64,000 nt of DNA from Chloroflexota bacterium. GTDB taxonomy: Bacteria > Chloroflexota > Anaerolineae > Anaerolineales > Villigracilaceae. Positions 36,059-44,789 of the stretch are shown piece after piece. The position numbers and the translations under genes were made by a program. The notes below the pieces were generated by a model, which ran no database searches, was not told the origin of the DNA, and worked only from the letters and a program-made list of their open reading frames with translations. The stretch is from NCBI GenBank assembly GCA_019873735.1, contig JAIOAQ010000013.1, positions 1 to 64,000 of the forward strand, in the 5' to 3' direction. How positions within the stretch are numbered: position 1 is the first letter of the stretch; each line of letters opens with the position of its first letter.

Positions 36059-36601
36059 CTAGAACAGATTATTTAACAGCAAGACAACAAACCCTATTGC
36101 CGTGAAAGGCAAAAAGAGGTAGAGAAGAATAATCGTGCGGTCGGCAAAAGCCTCCAGCAAAAGCCGGAGAGTTTTGATGCGCGGTACAAAGAACGCGGCC
36201 AGCAGGATGAGCGCCAATACAAACGGCGACCAGGCAAAAATCTCCCAGGGGAAGAGATTGGCCTTACTCGCCCCCACTTGCCAGTTAAGATAAACCAAAT
36301 ACCCTAAGCCAAGCAAACTAAGTGACGAACCAAAGGCAATGAAATACTCGTGTTCTTGACGGCGAAATGGTAGCAATGCACCCAACAACACAATCAGTCC
36401 GCTAACCACTACGCATTCTAAAAAATTAAAAACCAGCGCATAAGAGAAATTCGAGGCGATTTCATCAGGCCGCAAATACAAAAGCCAACTCGGCAATTTC
36501 TCGAGCATGCGGTACATTGTCCAGCCATAAACCAGCATGGCCGTTAAGGCAAACACCGGTACAATTTGCCGGCAGGTCGGAAAACGCTTCGAGAAAGGCA
36601 T
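36059..36601 (-). CDS. Hypothetical membrane protein
   Basis: This protein of 180 residues starts at MPFSKRFPTCRQ, which places the first helix at the N-terminus; longer starts add unlikely sequence. Five hydrophobic segments are visible, near 14-33, 51-75, 87-105, 119-140 and 155-178. No family is recognised. It lies 10 bases upstream of the sulfatase-like gene, so the two may work together in envelope modification (inference). No clear Shine-Dalgarno is seen. Confidence 0.65.
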   Translation of the reverse strand: MPFSKRFPTCRQIVPVFALTAMLVYGWTMYRMLEKLPSWLLYLRPDEIASNFSYALVFNFLECVVVSGLIVLLGALLPFRRQEHEYFIAFGSSLSLLGLGYLVYLNWQVGASKANLFPWEIFAWSPFVLALILLAAFFVPRIKTLRLLLEAFADRTIILLYLFLPFTAIGFVVLLLNNLF

Positions 36602-36691
36602 AACAACTGCTTTATAAGGCGATGCAGAAATTTTGTCAAGTTTGCTCCATTTTCGATTTCCACCTATGGGTCTACTGCAAAAAGGGGTGTT

Positions 36692-36824
36692 TCTAACGCA
36701 AGGGCGCAAAGTCGCTAAGATTTTTAAGGTCTATTTCTTTTTTTATGCATAATCCGAAACCGAAAAACGAAGATTTTGCATCGGAAATTGCATTTTCTCT
36801 GCGCCTTGGCGTCTTCGCGTTGAG
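36692..36824. repeat. Inverted pair of CGCAAAG-type repeats
   Basis: AACGCAAGGGCGCAAAGTCG starts at 36694. Its imperfect complement, GCGCCTTGGCGTCTTCGCG with TTGAG, runs from 36801. They resemble the widespread AACGCAAAGGCGCAAAGACG intergenic repeats of many bacteria. They fill the 297-base gap between the membrane protein and the sdhC-like gene, together with an AT-rich centre and a probable promoter. Confidence 0.6.
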
Positions 36825-36834
36825 ATTTTCTGTT

Positions 36835-36862
36835 TTTGCAGTGAAGTCACCTATGCTAAAAT
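36835..36862 (+). promoter_or_regulatory. Possible promoter of the first sdhC-sdhD-like pair
   Basis: TTTGCA, a 16-base spacer and TAAAAT would start transcription near 36869, about 30 bases before the ATG. GGAGG stands 5 bases before the start codon. Confidence 0.45.
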
Positions 36863-36898
36863 CAGCACAGACCTTCAAATTAATCATCCGGAGGCAGA

Positions 36899-37321
36899 AT
36901 GTTCCAAAATGTCAAATCCACCCTTTCGGGCTATGCAAAATACCGCGGCGAAGGGCACATCGCCTTTGTCCTCCATCGCATTGCAGGCCTGGCCACCGTC
37001 ATCTTTCTCGGTTTGCACATCATCATCACATCCCTTGTCTTTTTCGCCCCCTCCTGGTACGACAAAGCCATTCAGATTTTCCGCAACCCGCTGGTTATGA
37101 TTGCCGAAATCATCATGGCCTTTTTTGTTGTCTATCACGGTGTCAATGGCCTGCGCATTGCCTACCTTGACCTCTTCCGCCCCGACCTGTGGACAACAGC
37201 CCCAACGCGCAAGGCTACCCGCGGCGTCTTTGCCGTTGCTATCCTGCTCTGGCTACCGGCATTGATCATCATGGGCCACAGCCTGCTGGTTCACGGCCTG
37301 GGCCTGTTGGGTGGAGAATAG
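36899..37321 (+). CDS. Succinate dehydrogenase cytochrome b-type anchor, SdhC-like (second copy)
   Basis: This protein of 140 residues has three helices. The haem/quinone-site pattern is HRIAGLATVIFLGLHIII (about 22-39), then VVYHGVNGLRIAYLDLF near 78-94. It is similar in plan to the SdhC at 40554. It precedes an SdhD-like gene by 9 bases, but no flavoprotein or iron-sulfur subunit follows. It may be an alternative anchor for SdhAB, or a remnant of a second complex. Confidence 0.83.
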   Translation: MFQNVKSTLSGYAKYRGEGHIAFVLHRIAGLATVIFLGLHIIITSLVFFAPSWYDKAIQIFRNPLVMIAEIIMAFFVVYHGVNGLRIAYLDLFRPDLWTTAPTRKATRGVFAVAILLWLPALIIMGHSLLVHGLGLLGGE

Positions 37322-37330
37322 GAGACAAGC

Positions 37331-37687
37331 ATGGAAAACAAATTCAACTTCGAAGGCCTGGCCTGGAAGTGGATGCGGTATTCGGCCTTTCTGCTCATCC
37401 CTCTCGTCTGGATACATGCCATCATTCAAGCGCTGATTGTCGGGGGTCACAACCTGAGTCTGGATTATGTTGCCATGCGCTGGGCCATTTGGGGCTGGCG
37501 CGTGTACGACATCTTTCTGCTGGCCTTTGCCTTTTCACATGGCATGAATGGATTGCGCCAGGTACTGATGGACTTTGTCAAAGGCAGTCGCCCACGCCGG
37601 CTTCTAAACGGCCTGATCTTTTTTGCCTGGCTGTTGTTAACCGCACTGGGAGCAACTGCCGTCATCGGCGGCGTGCGCATGCCGTAA
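37331..37687 (+). CDS. Succinate dehydrogenase membrane anchor, SdhD-like (second copy)
   Basis: This protein of 118 residues has three helices. WIHAIIQALIVGGHNL near 24-39 offers histidines for haem b, and FSHGMNGLRQVLMDFV near 68-83 matches the second helix pattern of the other anchors. AGGAGA precedes the ATG. It ends just before a bidirectional terminator. With its upstream partner it forms an orphan anchor pair beside the cytochrome bc genes. Confidence 0.82.
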   Translation: MENKFNFEGLAWKWMRYSAFLLIPLVWIHAIIQALIVGGHNLSLDYVAMRWAIWGWRVYDIFLLAFAFSHGMNGLRQVLMDFVKGSRPRRLLNGLIFFAWLLLTALGATAVIGGVRMP

Positions 37688-37707
37688 ACTCTGCCCGCCA
37701 TACAAAA

Positions 37708-37740
37708 CAGAAAGCCCGACCATCCAGGCCGGGCTTTCTG
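37708..37740. terminator. Bidirectional terminator between SdhD-like and cytochrome bc genes
   Basis: CAGAAAGCCCG (37708-37718) pairs with CGGGCTTTCTG (37730-37740). On the minus strand TTTTG follows the stem, supporting termination of the Rieske/cytochrome operon. Confidence 0.85.
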
Positions 37741-37757
37741 GTATCGTTCTACCAAAC

Positions 37758-39122
37758 TTACTTAACCGCCGCTGCGTCAGCCGCAGTATTTGGCATCCCT
37801 GCCATCACCCAGCGGACAAATGCATCAATCACATCTGGCTTCAGGGTGGACTTGGGCGGCATTACCCCAATAACCTCTTCGCCATTTTCAATGATCGGCG
37901 TGCCCTGAATGACCTGCAACAGGTAACTTTCCATGCTGCCGGCCACCACATTTTTACCGGCATGGTCACCGCTATAAACAATCTCTTCGTATGTAGTCAT
38001 CGGGTAATTGTTATTTTCTTTGCCCGGGCGGTGACAGGAAATGCAATAGCGTTTGACGATGGGAGCAATATGGACCTCGTAGGATGGCACTTCACCCTCG
38101 GCCAGTGGCGGGAAAACGGGTTTCATCTGCGGTTTCTCAAAGCGGTCATCCCAACTGTAACGCATGAAGGTCACAATATAATCAATCTCGCCCTTCGTCA
38201 GGCCTTCAGGGTTGTACGCCTTGCCAAAGGGATTCATGCCCGCATCTGGTCGTCCATAAGAAATGACCTCTGCCAGGGAAGCATCATTGAGCGTATAGAG
38301 CACATCCTTGCCGCTAATCGGCATAACGGCTTTGCCTTCAAGGCCTGCTACCCCTTCAATCACCGTCACTGAGCCATCGTCACCATGGCACTCTACACAG
38401 TGGATGGAATACAGGTCCTGACCAGCAAGAATCTGGTCTTCAAGCGTCAGGGCCACTTCTGTTTCAGTTTTCTCTACCTGCGGCGCCAACGCCAGCGTCG
38501 CCGCCGTCAGGCCAATCATCAGGACAATTGTAATGCCCGAGGTCCAAATCATGGCGCCGGCCGAGGTCTTCTTGAAGACAAAATTCATAAGGATGAGGAT
38601 GATGTAAGCCACTGCCGGCACAACCAACCCGCCAATCGTCTGCAAAATGCCGGGGATGTAAATCCCCTCTCCGGTGGTCGGCACGTCGGCCATTAACGTT
38701 AATGTGACCATGCTGACGACTACAATCGCCATCACGCCAATAGCAAACACGCGTTTGCCATAATAACGATGGGGACTCTTGTCAATAAAGGGCAGCAACA
38801 CCAACAGGCCAATGGCAATCGTCGGCACAATCACGGTTGCCAACCATTCAATCTTACCAATGACCGGAATTTGCCCGTAAATGGCAAGAAACTTGAAAAG
38901 GAAGAGGAAGTACCACTCAGGACGCGGCACATAAGAGGTATCACTTGGGTCTGCTTTCGGTTCCGCCGGCACACCCACAAAAGTGGCCAGCAAAATCAGC
39001 AACAGGAAAATGGCTGTTGCCATCACCAGGTCTTTGAAGATGCTGTCGGGCCAAAAGCGTTCGCCTCTTTGTAACTCGCGCTGATAGCGCTCGTGGATTT
39101 TCTGCTTGATATCTTGGTTCAT
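37758..39122 (-). CDS. Cytochrome b C-terminal (subunit IV) fused to diheme cytochrome c
   Basis: This protein of 454 residues starts at MNQDIKQKIHERYQ, chosen for the AAGGAG 7 bases upstream; the longer frame overlaps the cytochrome b gene. The N-terminal half has helices and the Qo-site motif PEWYF near 69, as in subunit IV of b6f-type complexes. The C-terminal half holds two haem c sites, CVECH (about 243) and CISCH (about 365). The fusion provides electron exit on the outer face without a separate cytochrome f or c1. It is third in the operon Rieske-cytochrome b-this gene. Confidence 0.9.
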   Translation of the reverse strand: MNQDIKQKIHERYQRELQRGERFWPDSIFKDLVMATAIFLLLILLATFVGVPAEPKADPSDTSYVPRPEWYFLFLFKFLAIYGQIPVIGKIEWLATVIVPTIAIGLLVLLPFIDKSPHRYYGKRVFAIGVMAIVVVSMVTLTLMADVPTTGEGIYIPGILQTIGGLVVPAVAYIILILMNFVFKKTSAGAMIWTSGITIVLMIGLTAATLALAPQVEKTETEVALTLEDQILAGQDLYSIHCVECHGDDGSVTVIEGVAGLEGKAVMPISGKDVLYTLNDASLAEVISYGRPDAGMNPFGKAYNPEGLTKGEIDYIVTFMRYSWDDRFEKPQMKPVFPPLAEGEVPSYEVHIAPIVKRYCISCHRPGKENNNYPMTTYEEIVYSGDHAGKNVVAGSMESYLLQVIQGTPIIENGEEVIGVMPPKSTLKPDVIDAFVRWVMAGMPNTAADAAAVK

Positions 39123-39132
39123 GGCGGGCTCC

Positions 39133-39792
39133 TTAGTCTTCCTCGGTTGGGAAGTGGGATTCACCGTGCTTGATGATAAGATACAGATGCACGCCAATGA
39201 GCGCGGCCAGAATGGCCGGTAACATCCAGATGTGCGCCGAGAAGAACCGCTGCAGAGTCAGCGCGCTCAAATCGGGGCCGCCGCGCAAGGCCTTGAGAAT
39301 AAAGTTACCAATGAAAGGCACGCTGCCGGCAATTTGCGTCCCAACCGTCGTCGCCCAAAAAGCGCGTTGATTCCAGGGCAAAAGGTAACCGGTGAAGCCC
39401 ATCCCCAGTGTCGTAATCAATAATCCTACGCCAATCAACCAGGTCAATTCGCGCGGATACTTATAAGAGGCAGTGATATAGACACGCAACATGTGAATAA
39501 AGACCACCAGCACCATAAGCGTTGCCCCCCAGTGGTGAATACCACGAATCAGCCAGCCAAAGGCAACGCTTTCCATGATGTATTGAATCGAGTCGTATGC
39601 ATGATCAGGGGACGGGGTATAGTAAACCGTCAGAAAGATTCCGGTTGCCCCTTGTAATAAAAAGAGAAAAAGGCTGGCAGAGCCAAGCGTATTCCACCAA
39701 TTTCCCTTCGGCTCAGGGCGATCCAGGATGCTGGTGTACATTTCCTGGAGCCCCAGACGTTCATCAAGCCAGGCATAGATTTTTTTCCACAT
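39133..39792 (-). CDS. Cytochrome b N-terminal subunit (b6 type)
   Basis: This protein of 219 residues has four core helices. Haem b ligands lie in GIHHWGATLMVLVVFIHMLR (about 84-103) and in FSAHIWMLPAILAALIGVH (about 185-203). GFTGYLLPWNQ near 133-143 is the quinol-site loop. It forms the quinol:acceptor complex with the Rieske protein (3 bases upstream) and the subunit IV-cytochrome c fusion (10 bases downstream). The split b is like cyanobacterial and firmicute complexes. Confidence 0.93.
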   Translation of the reverse strand: MWKKIYAWLDERLGLQEMYTSILDRPEPKGNWWNTLGSASLFLFLLQGATGIFLTVYYTPSPDHAYDSIQYIMESVAFGWLIRGIHHWGATLMVLVVFIHMLRVYITASYKYPRELTWLIGVGLLITTLGMGFTGYLLPWNQRAFWATTVGTQIAGSVPFIGNFILKALRGGPDLSALTLQRFFSAHIWMLPAILAALIGVHLYLIIKHGESHFPTEED

Positions 39793-39795
39793 ACC

Positions 39796-40302
39796 TTAAG
39801 CCTCCTGCAACACTTCCAGCGGAATAATCACCAACGTACCATCATCCTGAACCTGATACTCAAACTTCCCCAAGGGTGCTGGAGGCGGGCCATTAAGCAC
39901 TTTGCCTTCCAGGCTAAAGTTGGCATCGTGGCAGGGGCAGACAAAAACCTGCCGGTTCTCTTCCCAGTTCACGCGGCAGGAAAGGTGGGTGCAGCGGCTG
40001 GAAAGTACCAGAATATCCTCTTTTGCTTCTGACTTCCGAATCACAAACCCACCAAAACTGGAAGCCGTCCGCTCCCAACCGTTCACCTTGGTAACGGTGA
40101 ACGAAAAGGGGAAAGGCTTTCCGATCGGAATATCCTTTAGATTGCCAATCACAACCGGCTTGCCGGCCTTGTCCTCACGCAGCGCCGGCGCAATTAAGTA
40201 ACCAATTGCCGGAATACCAATCACCGCACCGATAAAAGACCCCAGGATGGCGGTGCTCAACTTGACAAAATCCCTCCGGCTCATGTGGCGGGAACCTGAC
40301 AT
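39796..40302 (-). CDS. Rieske iron-sulfur protein
   Basis: This protein of 168 residues has a twin-arginine membrane anchor (SRRDFVKLSTAILGSF with a following helix). The 2Fe-2S ligands are CTHLSC (about 101-106) and CPCHDANF (about 118-125). It carries electrons from quinol to cytochrome c outside the membrane. It is the first gene of the bc operon. The start is either MSGSRHM or the internal methionine six codons on. Confidence 0.94.
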   Translation of the reverse strand: MSGSRHMSRRDFVKLSTAILGSFIGAVIGIPAIGYLIAPALREDKAGKPVVIGNLKDIPIGKPFPFSFTVTKVNGWERTASSFGGFVIRKSEAKEDILVLSSRCTHLSCRVNWEENRQVFVCPCHDANFSLEGKVLNGPPPAPLGKFEYQVQDDGTLVIIPLEVLQEA

Positions 40303-40413
40303 ACTTGCCTCCTGATGAAAGTCTTAGCCGTCTCAAAAACAAGTCAGATGAACCGCCCGGCTTACAGGCATAGTCCAAGAGATGGCATTTTTCCGATAAA
40401 ATACCTAGATAAG

Positions 40414-40442
40414 ATTATATGTACCTTCCCCTGCTTTTTAAA
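40414..40442 (-). promoter_or_regulatory. Possible promoter of the Rieske operon
   Basis: On the minus strand, TTTAAA (40437-40442), a 17-base spacer and TATAAT (40414-40419) lie 112 bases before the Rieske start. The -35 is weak. The remaining 40303-40553 region between the divergent operons is AT-rich with no gene. Confidence 0.4.
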
Positions 40443-40553
40443 GGATATCTGGAACGAAATATCCATGAAGATTATCACTTTCTCAGGCTATCTCTCCATG
40501 CGATAATGCTTAGTAACCTCTTCAGATAACTTAACTCTTTTAAGGAGGCGCAC

Positions 40554-40928
40554 ATGGCTCGTGAACGGAACGTCGGCGTGTTCGACGGCTTTATCTATCG
40601 CGGCGGCGGCCCCATGCTGGCCTGGTTGCTGCACCGTATCAGCGGGATTGGCATTGTTGTCTTCGTTGGCTTGCATATCCTGGCAAATGCCTTCAATGGA
40701 CAGATCGGCTCTGCCATCAATACCGTCTTCATGTCGTGGGTTTTCCAACTTCTGGTCTTCTTCTGTGTGATTTTCCACGCCATTAACGGCTTGCGCATCA
40801 TTATCCTGGACCTGTGGCCCGCCCTGCTCGAGCACCAGCGCGAAGCCATCTGGATTGAATGGGGCTTTTTCCTGCCCATCTACGCCATTGCTGCGATCGT
40901 CATCATCTCAAAGGGCCTGGCCGGTTAG
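40554..40928 (+). CDS. sdhC: Succinate dehydrogenase cytochrome b subunit
   Basis: This protein of 124 residues has three helices with LLHRISGIGIVVFVGLHIL (about 23-41) and IFHAINGLRIIILDLW (about 75-90). These carry the usual haem and quinone-site histidines. AAGGAGG precedes the ATG. It is first in sdhC-sdhD-sdhA-sdhB, all separated by 11-15 bases, forming a complete complex II in the membrane. Confidence 0.92.
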   Translation: MARERNVGVFDGFIYRGGGPMLAWLLHRISGIGIVVFVGLHILANAFNGQIGSAINTVFMSWVFQLLVFFCVIFHAINGLRIIILDLWPALLEHQREAIWIEWGFFLPIYAIAAIVIISKGLAG

Positions 40929-40940
40929 GAGGATAACAAA

Positions 40941-41366
40941 ATGCAATCTCGCCCTGCTCCCCAACCTGGTTTGACTTTTGAATACTTGATGTGGCTCTTC
41001 ATCCGCATCTCTGGCCTGGGTCTGTACCTTGTGGCGCTTGTCGGCGTTACTGCCGCGCTTGTGATGGGCGCTCGCACCCAACTTGACATGGGAACACTCA
41101 TCCGCTGGACTTTCTTTCCCAATTCCGGCCATGTAGCCAATGCAGGCGTTGACCTGGAACTGGGCTGGGTTAGCCTGTTATGGCAAATCATGCAAGGTAT
41201 GGCAGTTGTCTTTGGGGTGACGCATGGCATGAACGGCTTGCGCAACATCCTGGAAGATTTCATCAGCAATAAAGGGACGCGTCTTGTTGTACGCGTCATC
41301 ATCATCTTGCTCTGGATTCTCTTCCTTTATGCGGCCTTCACGCTTGTCCTCAGCGATACACTTTAG
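40941..41366 (+). CDS. sdhD: Succinate dehydrogenase membrane anchor subunit
   Basis: This protein of 141 residues has three helices with IRISGLGLYLVALVGVTAAL near 19-38 and VTHGMNGLRNILEDFI near 93-108. It partners SdhC to hold haem b and the quinone site. It lies 12 bases after sdhC and 15 before sdhA. GGAGG stands 9 bases before its start. Confidence 0.9.
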   Translation: MQSRPAPQPGLTFEYLMWLFIRISGLGLYLVALVGVTAALVMGARTQLDMGTLIRWTFFPNSGHVANAGVDLELGWVSLLWQIMQGMAVVFGVTHGMNGLRNILEDFISNKGTRLVVRVIIILLWILFLYAAFTLVLSDTL

Positions 41367-41381
41367 CAGGAGTGAAAAACG

Positions 41382-43175
41382 ATGAGCAACCTTCATCAAT
41401 TTGAGGTCGTGGTTGTAGGCGCGGGCGGCGCAGGTCTGATGGCCGGTTTGTACGCCAGCCGCACTGCTAAAACGGCTGTCATCAGCAAACTGTACCCTAC
41501 CCGCTCGCATACCGGCGCAGCCCAAGGCGGCGTTGGCGCAGCCCTTGGCAACCTTGAGGAAGACCACCCGGAATGGCACACCTTTGACACGGTCAAAGGC
41601 TCAGACTATCTGGGTGATCAGGACGCGATTGAATTCATGTGCGAGGAGGCCGTTCCGGCAATTTATGAACTTGAACACATGGGACTGCCGTTTGACCGCA
41701 CTCCGGATGGCAAAATTTCGCAGCGCCCGTTTGGAGGTCACACCAATAATGTAACCGGTAAACCGGTGCGCCGCGCCTGTCATGCTGCCGACCGTACCGG
41801 CCACATGATCTTGCAAACGCTGTATCAGCAATGCCTGAAGAACAACGTTACCTTCTACGATGAATTCCAGGTACTCGACCTGATTATGAGCAACGGCAAG
41901 GCCGCGGGCGTGATTGCGGTAGAACTGGCTACCGGCGAACTGCATACCTTCCACGCCAAAGCCGTTATCATCGCCACCGGCGGACATGGCCGCATTTGGG
42001 AAATTACCTCCAATGCTTATGCCTATACCGGCGACGGCCCGGCCATTACCCTGCGGCACGGCCTGCCGCTGGAGGACATGGAATTCTTCCAATTCCACCC
42101 CACCGGCATCTATAAACTCGGCATCCTCATCACAGAGGGCGTGCGCGGCGAAGGCGGCGTTTTGCTCAACGGCAAAGGCGAGCGCTTTATGGAGAGATAC
42201 GCCCCCAAGGTCAAAGACCTGGCATCTCGCGACGTGATCAGCCGCGCTATGTATATGGAAATGGCTGAAGGACGAGGCATCAACGGCCAGAATTATCTCT
42301 ACCTGGATGTGCGTCCGGAAACGGTCAACAAATACGCGGCGCTGGACGGCCGAACCAACCCCGACGGTTCTCCCTACCGGGTAACAGGCGAGCAGATTCT
42401 GGCAAAACTGCCCGATATCGTAGATTTCTGCCGGGTTTACCTGGGCGTGGACCCGGTGACCCAGCCTATGCCGGTCCAGCCAACGGCCCATTACACCATG
42501 GGCGGTATTCCCACCAATAAATTCGGCGAGGCGCTTGCAGACGAAAAGGGAACAGTCGTCCCTGGCTTATACGCTGCAGGTGAGGTGGCCTGTGTCTCGG
42601 TCCACGGGGCGAACCGCCTGGGGACAAACTCGCTGCTCGACCTGGTAGTCTTTGGAAAGTATGCCGGTCTGCGGGCTGCCGAATATGCCAAAGGCGCCGA
42701 CTTTCCACCTCTGCCCGCCGACGCCGGAGACTACATCCAGGAGCATTTGTCCCGCCTGCGAAGCGGAACGGGCAAAGAAAATGCCTTTGACATTGCCCGC
42801 GAAATGAAAAAGGTCATGTTTGACCACGTGGGCATCTTCCGCGTTGAGGCCGGGATGCAACAAGCCCTGCAAAAAATCCGCGAACTCCAGGAACGCTACA
42901 AACACGTCAGCGTGACCGATACCGGTAAAATCTTCAACACTGAACTCATTTCCGCCTGGGAACTGGGCAACCTGCTTGACCTGGCAGAGGTCATTACCGT
43001 CTGCTGCTTGAACCGCACCGAAAGCCGCGGCGGTCATGCCCGCGATGATTACCCCAAACGAGATGACGTCAATTGGCTGAAACATACGATGATTTGGAAG
43101 CGAAACGGTCAACTGCAAATTGGCTATAAGCCTGTTACCATCACCAAGTATCAGCCTAAGGAACGGACATATTAG
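41382..43175 (+). CDS. sdhA: Succinate dehydrogenase flavoprotein subunit
   Basis: This protein of 597 residues has covalent-FAD signature features. [15 protein letters not shown] lies near residue 13, and [17 protein letters not shown] near 39-55 contains the flavin-linked His. [15 protein letters not shown] and [18 protein letters not shown] surround the dicarboxylate site. The C-terminus has [12 protein letters not shown]. It oxidises succinate to fumarate, or the reverse, on the cytoplasmic side. AGGAG precedes the ATG by 8 bases. Confidence 0.97.
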   Translation: MSNLHQFEVVVVGAGGAGLMAGLYASRTAKTAVISKLYPTRSHTGAAQGGVGAALGNLEEDHPEWHTFDTVKGSDYLGDQDAIEFMCEEAVPAIYELEHMGLPFDRTPDGKISQRPFGGHTNNVTGKPVRRACHAADRTGHMILQTLYQQCLKNNVTFYDEFQVLDLIMSNGKAAGVIAVELATGELHTFHAKAVIIATGGHGRIWEITSNAYAYTGDGPAITLRHGLPLEDMEFFQFHPTGIYKLGILITEGVRGEGGVLLNGKGERFMERYAPKVKDLASRDVISRAMYMEMAEGRGINGQNYLYLDVRPETVNKYAALDGRTNPDGSPYRVTGEQILAKLPDIVDFCRVYLGVDPVTQPMPVQPTAHYTMGGIPTNKFGEALADEKGTVVPGLYAAGEVACVSVHGANRLGTNSLLDLVVFGKYAGLRAAEYAKGADFPPLPADAGDYIQEHLSRLRSGTGKENAFDIAREMKKVMFDHVGIFRVEAGMQQALQKIRELQERYKHVSVTDTGKIFNTELISAWELGNLLDLAEVITVCCLNRTESRGGHARDDYPKRDDVNWLKHTMIWKRNGQLQIGYKPVTITKYQPKERTY

Positions 43176-43186
43176 AGGAGGCTGGC

Positions 43187-43894
43187 ATGGAAATCACACT
43201 TAAAGTCTTCCGCTATAACCCCGAGAAAGATGCCAAGTGGCATTACGAGACTTACGTCATCGAAGGCCAGCCTACCGACCGCGTCCTCGATCTGCTTGAG
43301 TACGTCAAAGGCTACATTGATGGGACGCTTTCCTTCCGGCGCTCTTGCGCTCACGGCGTGTGCGGCTCAGACGCCATGCGCATCAACGGACGCAACCGTC
43401 TGGCTTGCAAGGCACTGGTCCGCGATGTAGGCACAAAGATCACCGTCGAACCCTTGATCGGTCTGAAGGTAATCAAGGATTTGATTGTGGACATGGAGCC
43501 GTTTTTCGACAACTACAAGAAAATCCTGCCATTCCTGATTAACGAGACGCCGCCTCCTGCCGACGGGAAGGAACGTTATCAAAGCCCAGAGGACCGCGCC
43601 ATCTTTGACGACACAACCAAGTGCATCTTGTGCGCCTGCTGTACCACTTCTTGCCCGTCCTTCTGGGCCAATGATGATTACGTTGGGCCGGCTGCCATTG
43701 TCAATGCCCATCGTTTCATCTTTGATAGCCGTGACGAGGCAGCCAATGAGCGCCTGAAAGTATTGAACAGTATGTTCGGTGTTTATCGCTGCCATACCAT
43801 CTTCAACTGCACCGAGGCCTGCCCGCGCGAGATTCAGGTCACCAAGGCTATCGGCGAAGTCAAGATGGCAATCTTGCGAGGCAAAATCAAATAG
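43187..43894 (+). CDS. sdhB: Succinate dehydrogenase iron-sulfur subunit
   Basis: This protein of 235 residues has the 2Fe-2S loop SCAHGVCGSDAMRINGRNRL (about 53-72). The 4Fe-4S motif is CILCACCTTSCP near 146-157, and the 3Fe-4S region is CHTIFNCTEACP near 204-215. It transfers electrons from SdhA to quinone in the anchors. The start lies after GGAGG, 11 bases beyond sdhA. A strong terminator follows. Confidence 0.96.
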   Translation: MEITLKVFRYNPEKDAKWHYETYVIEGQPTDRVLDLLEYVKGYIDGTLSFRRSCAHGVCGSDAMRINGRNRLACKALVRDVGTKITVEPLIGLKVIKDLIVDMEPFFDNYKKILPFLINETPPPADGKERYQSPEDRAIFDDTTKCILCACCTTSCPSFWANDDYVGPAAIVNAHRFIFDSRDEAANERLKVLNSMFGVYRCHTIFNCTEACPREIQVTKAIGEVKMAILRGKIK

Positions 43895-43932
43895 TTTTTT
43901 CATGGATTGCCTGCCGGCAGTTCGTTTATGCG

Positions 43933-43986
43933 GCAGAGAGCGCAGGGCATGGATACAAAAGGCTCTGCGCTCTCTGCAATTTTTAT
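43933..43986 (+). terminator. Terminator of the sdhCDAB operon
   Basis: A perfect 13-bp stem, GCAGAGAGCGCAG with CTGCGCTCTCTGC, has a 19-base loop and is followed by AATTTTTAT. Confidence 0.88.
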
Positions 43987-44039
43987 GCACAAAAAAATTG
44001 CTTGCTTTTTCCCCACAAACCTTATACAATCATTTCAAC

Positions 44040-44261
44040 ATGACTGCCGAATACCTGCGCACACTGTTGATTGCCTTCCTGGTCATTATGTACCTGCTGG
44101 CAATCCTCTACCTGCGCCGCCGTAAACTTTCACCCGGTGCCTACATCCTATGGGGGCTGCTGGCATTGATTCTGCCGGCACTGGGACCGTTTCTGGTCAT
44201 CCTGGCCAAACCCGGAGAAAATCGCGCCAGGCCAAGGGTCCAGAAAAGAATCGTCCGCTAA
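44040..44261 (+). CDS. Small membrane protein with PLDc_N-like domain
   Basis: This protein of 73 residues begins MTAEYLRTLLIAFLVIMY and has two helices (about 5-23 and 33-55) separated by YLRRRKLSPGAYILWGL. This plan resembles the N-terminal anchor domain of cardiolipin synthases found alone in many bacteria. Function unknown. It is the first of three small membrane-associated genes up to 46.7 kb. No clear Shine-Dalgarno is seen. Confidence 0.7.
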   Translation: MTAEYLRTLLIAFLVIMYLLAILYLRRRKLSPGAYILWGLLALILPALGPFLVILAKPGENRARPRVQKRIVR

Positions 44262-44292
44262 CTTCCCCAAAAGAAAGTGAGACGCTTTCCCT

Positions 44293-44775
44293 ATGAAACA
44301 AGATCGTTTCCTCATCGGCATTCTGATCGTCATTGCAGCCCTGGTGGGCATCTCCCTGCTGCTATTCTTCATCCGAAAAGATAATTTGACCTACCTGACC
44401 GATACCAGCCCCGAGGCGGTGGTACACAACTACGCGCTGGCCGTCCACCGGGGTGACTACCAAAAAGCCTATACTTATCTGGCAGATAAAGAGAACAAAC
44501 CCACGTATGAACAGTTCCGTCAGGCATTTCTGACCCATCAAGTCAATGTCAGTCAGAATAGCCTGCGCGTGGGCCGGGCAGATATCAACGGCGATGAGGC
44601 TATCGTCCAGGTAACCGTCTCTTATTCATCCGGCGCCCCATTTTCAACCGGCTGGAGTTCCAACGAAACGGCTGTGCTGGTGCGTCAAAATGGCAGGTGG
44701 CTGCTTAGCCAAATGCCATACAACTACTGGGGCTGGGACTGGTATCAGCCCACATCAGAGCCGGTAAAAGATTAA
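44293..44775 (+). CDS. Membrane-anchored protein with NTF2-like (DUF4878-type) domain
   Basis: This protein of 160 residues has one N-terminal helix (FLIGILIVIAALVGISLLLFF) and an exported domain. SPEAVVHNYALAVHRGDYQKAYTYL near 41-65 is typical of NTF2-like lipoprotein or secreted domains, and EAIVQVTVSYSSG and NGRWLLSQMPY follow. The role is unknown. It lies 14 bases before the large membrane protein gene. Confidence 0.75.
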   Translation: MKQDRFLIGILIVIAALVGISLLLFFIRKDNLTYLTDTSPEAVVHNYALAVHRGDYQKAYTYLADKENKPTYEQFRQAFLTHQVNVSQNSLRVGRADINGDEAIVQVTVSYSSGAPFSTGWSSNETAVLVRQNGRWLLSQMPYNYWGWDWYQPTSEPVKD

Positions 44776-44789
44776 CCAAAGGCAAAGAC

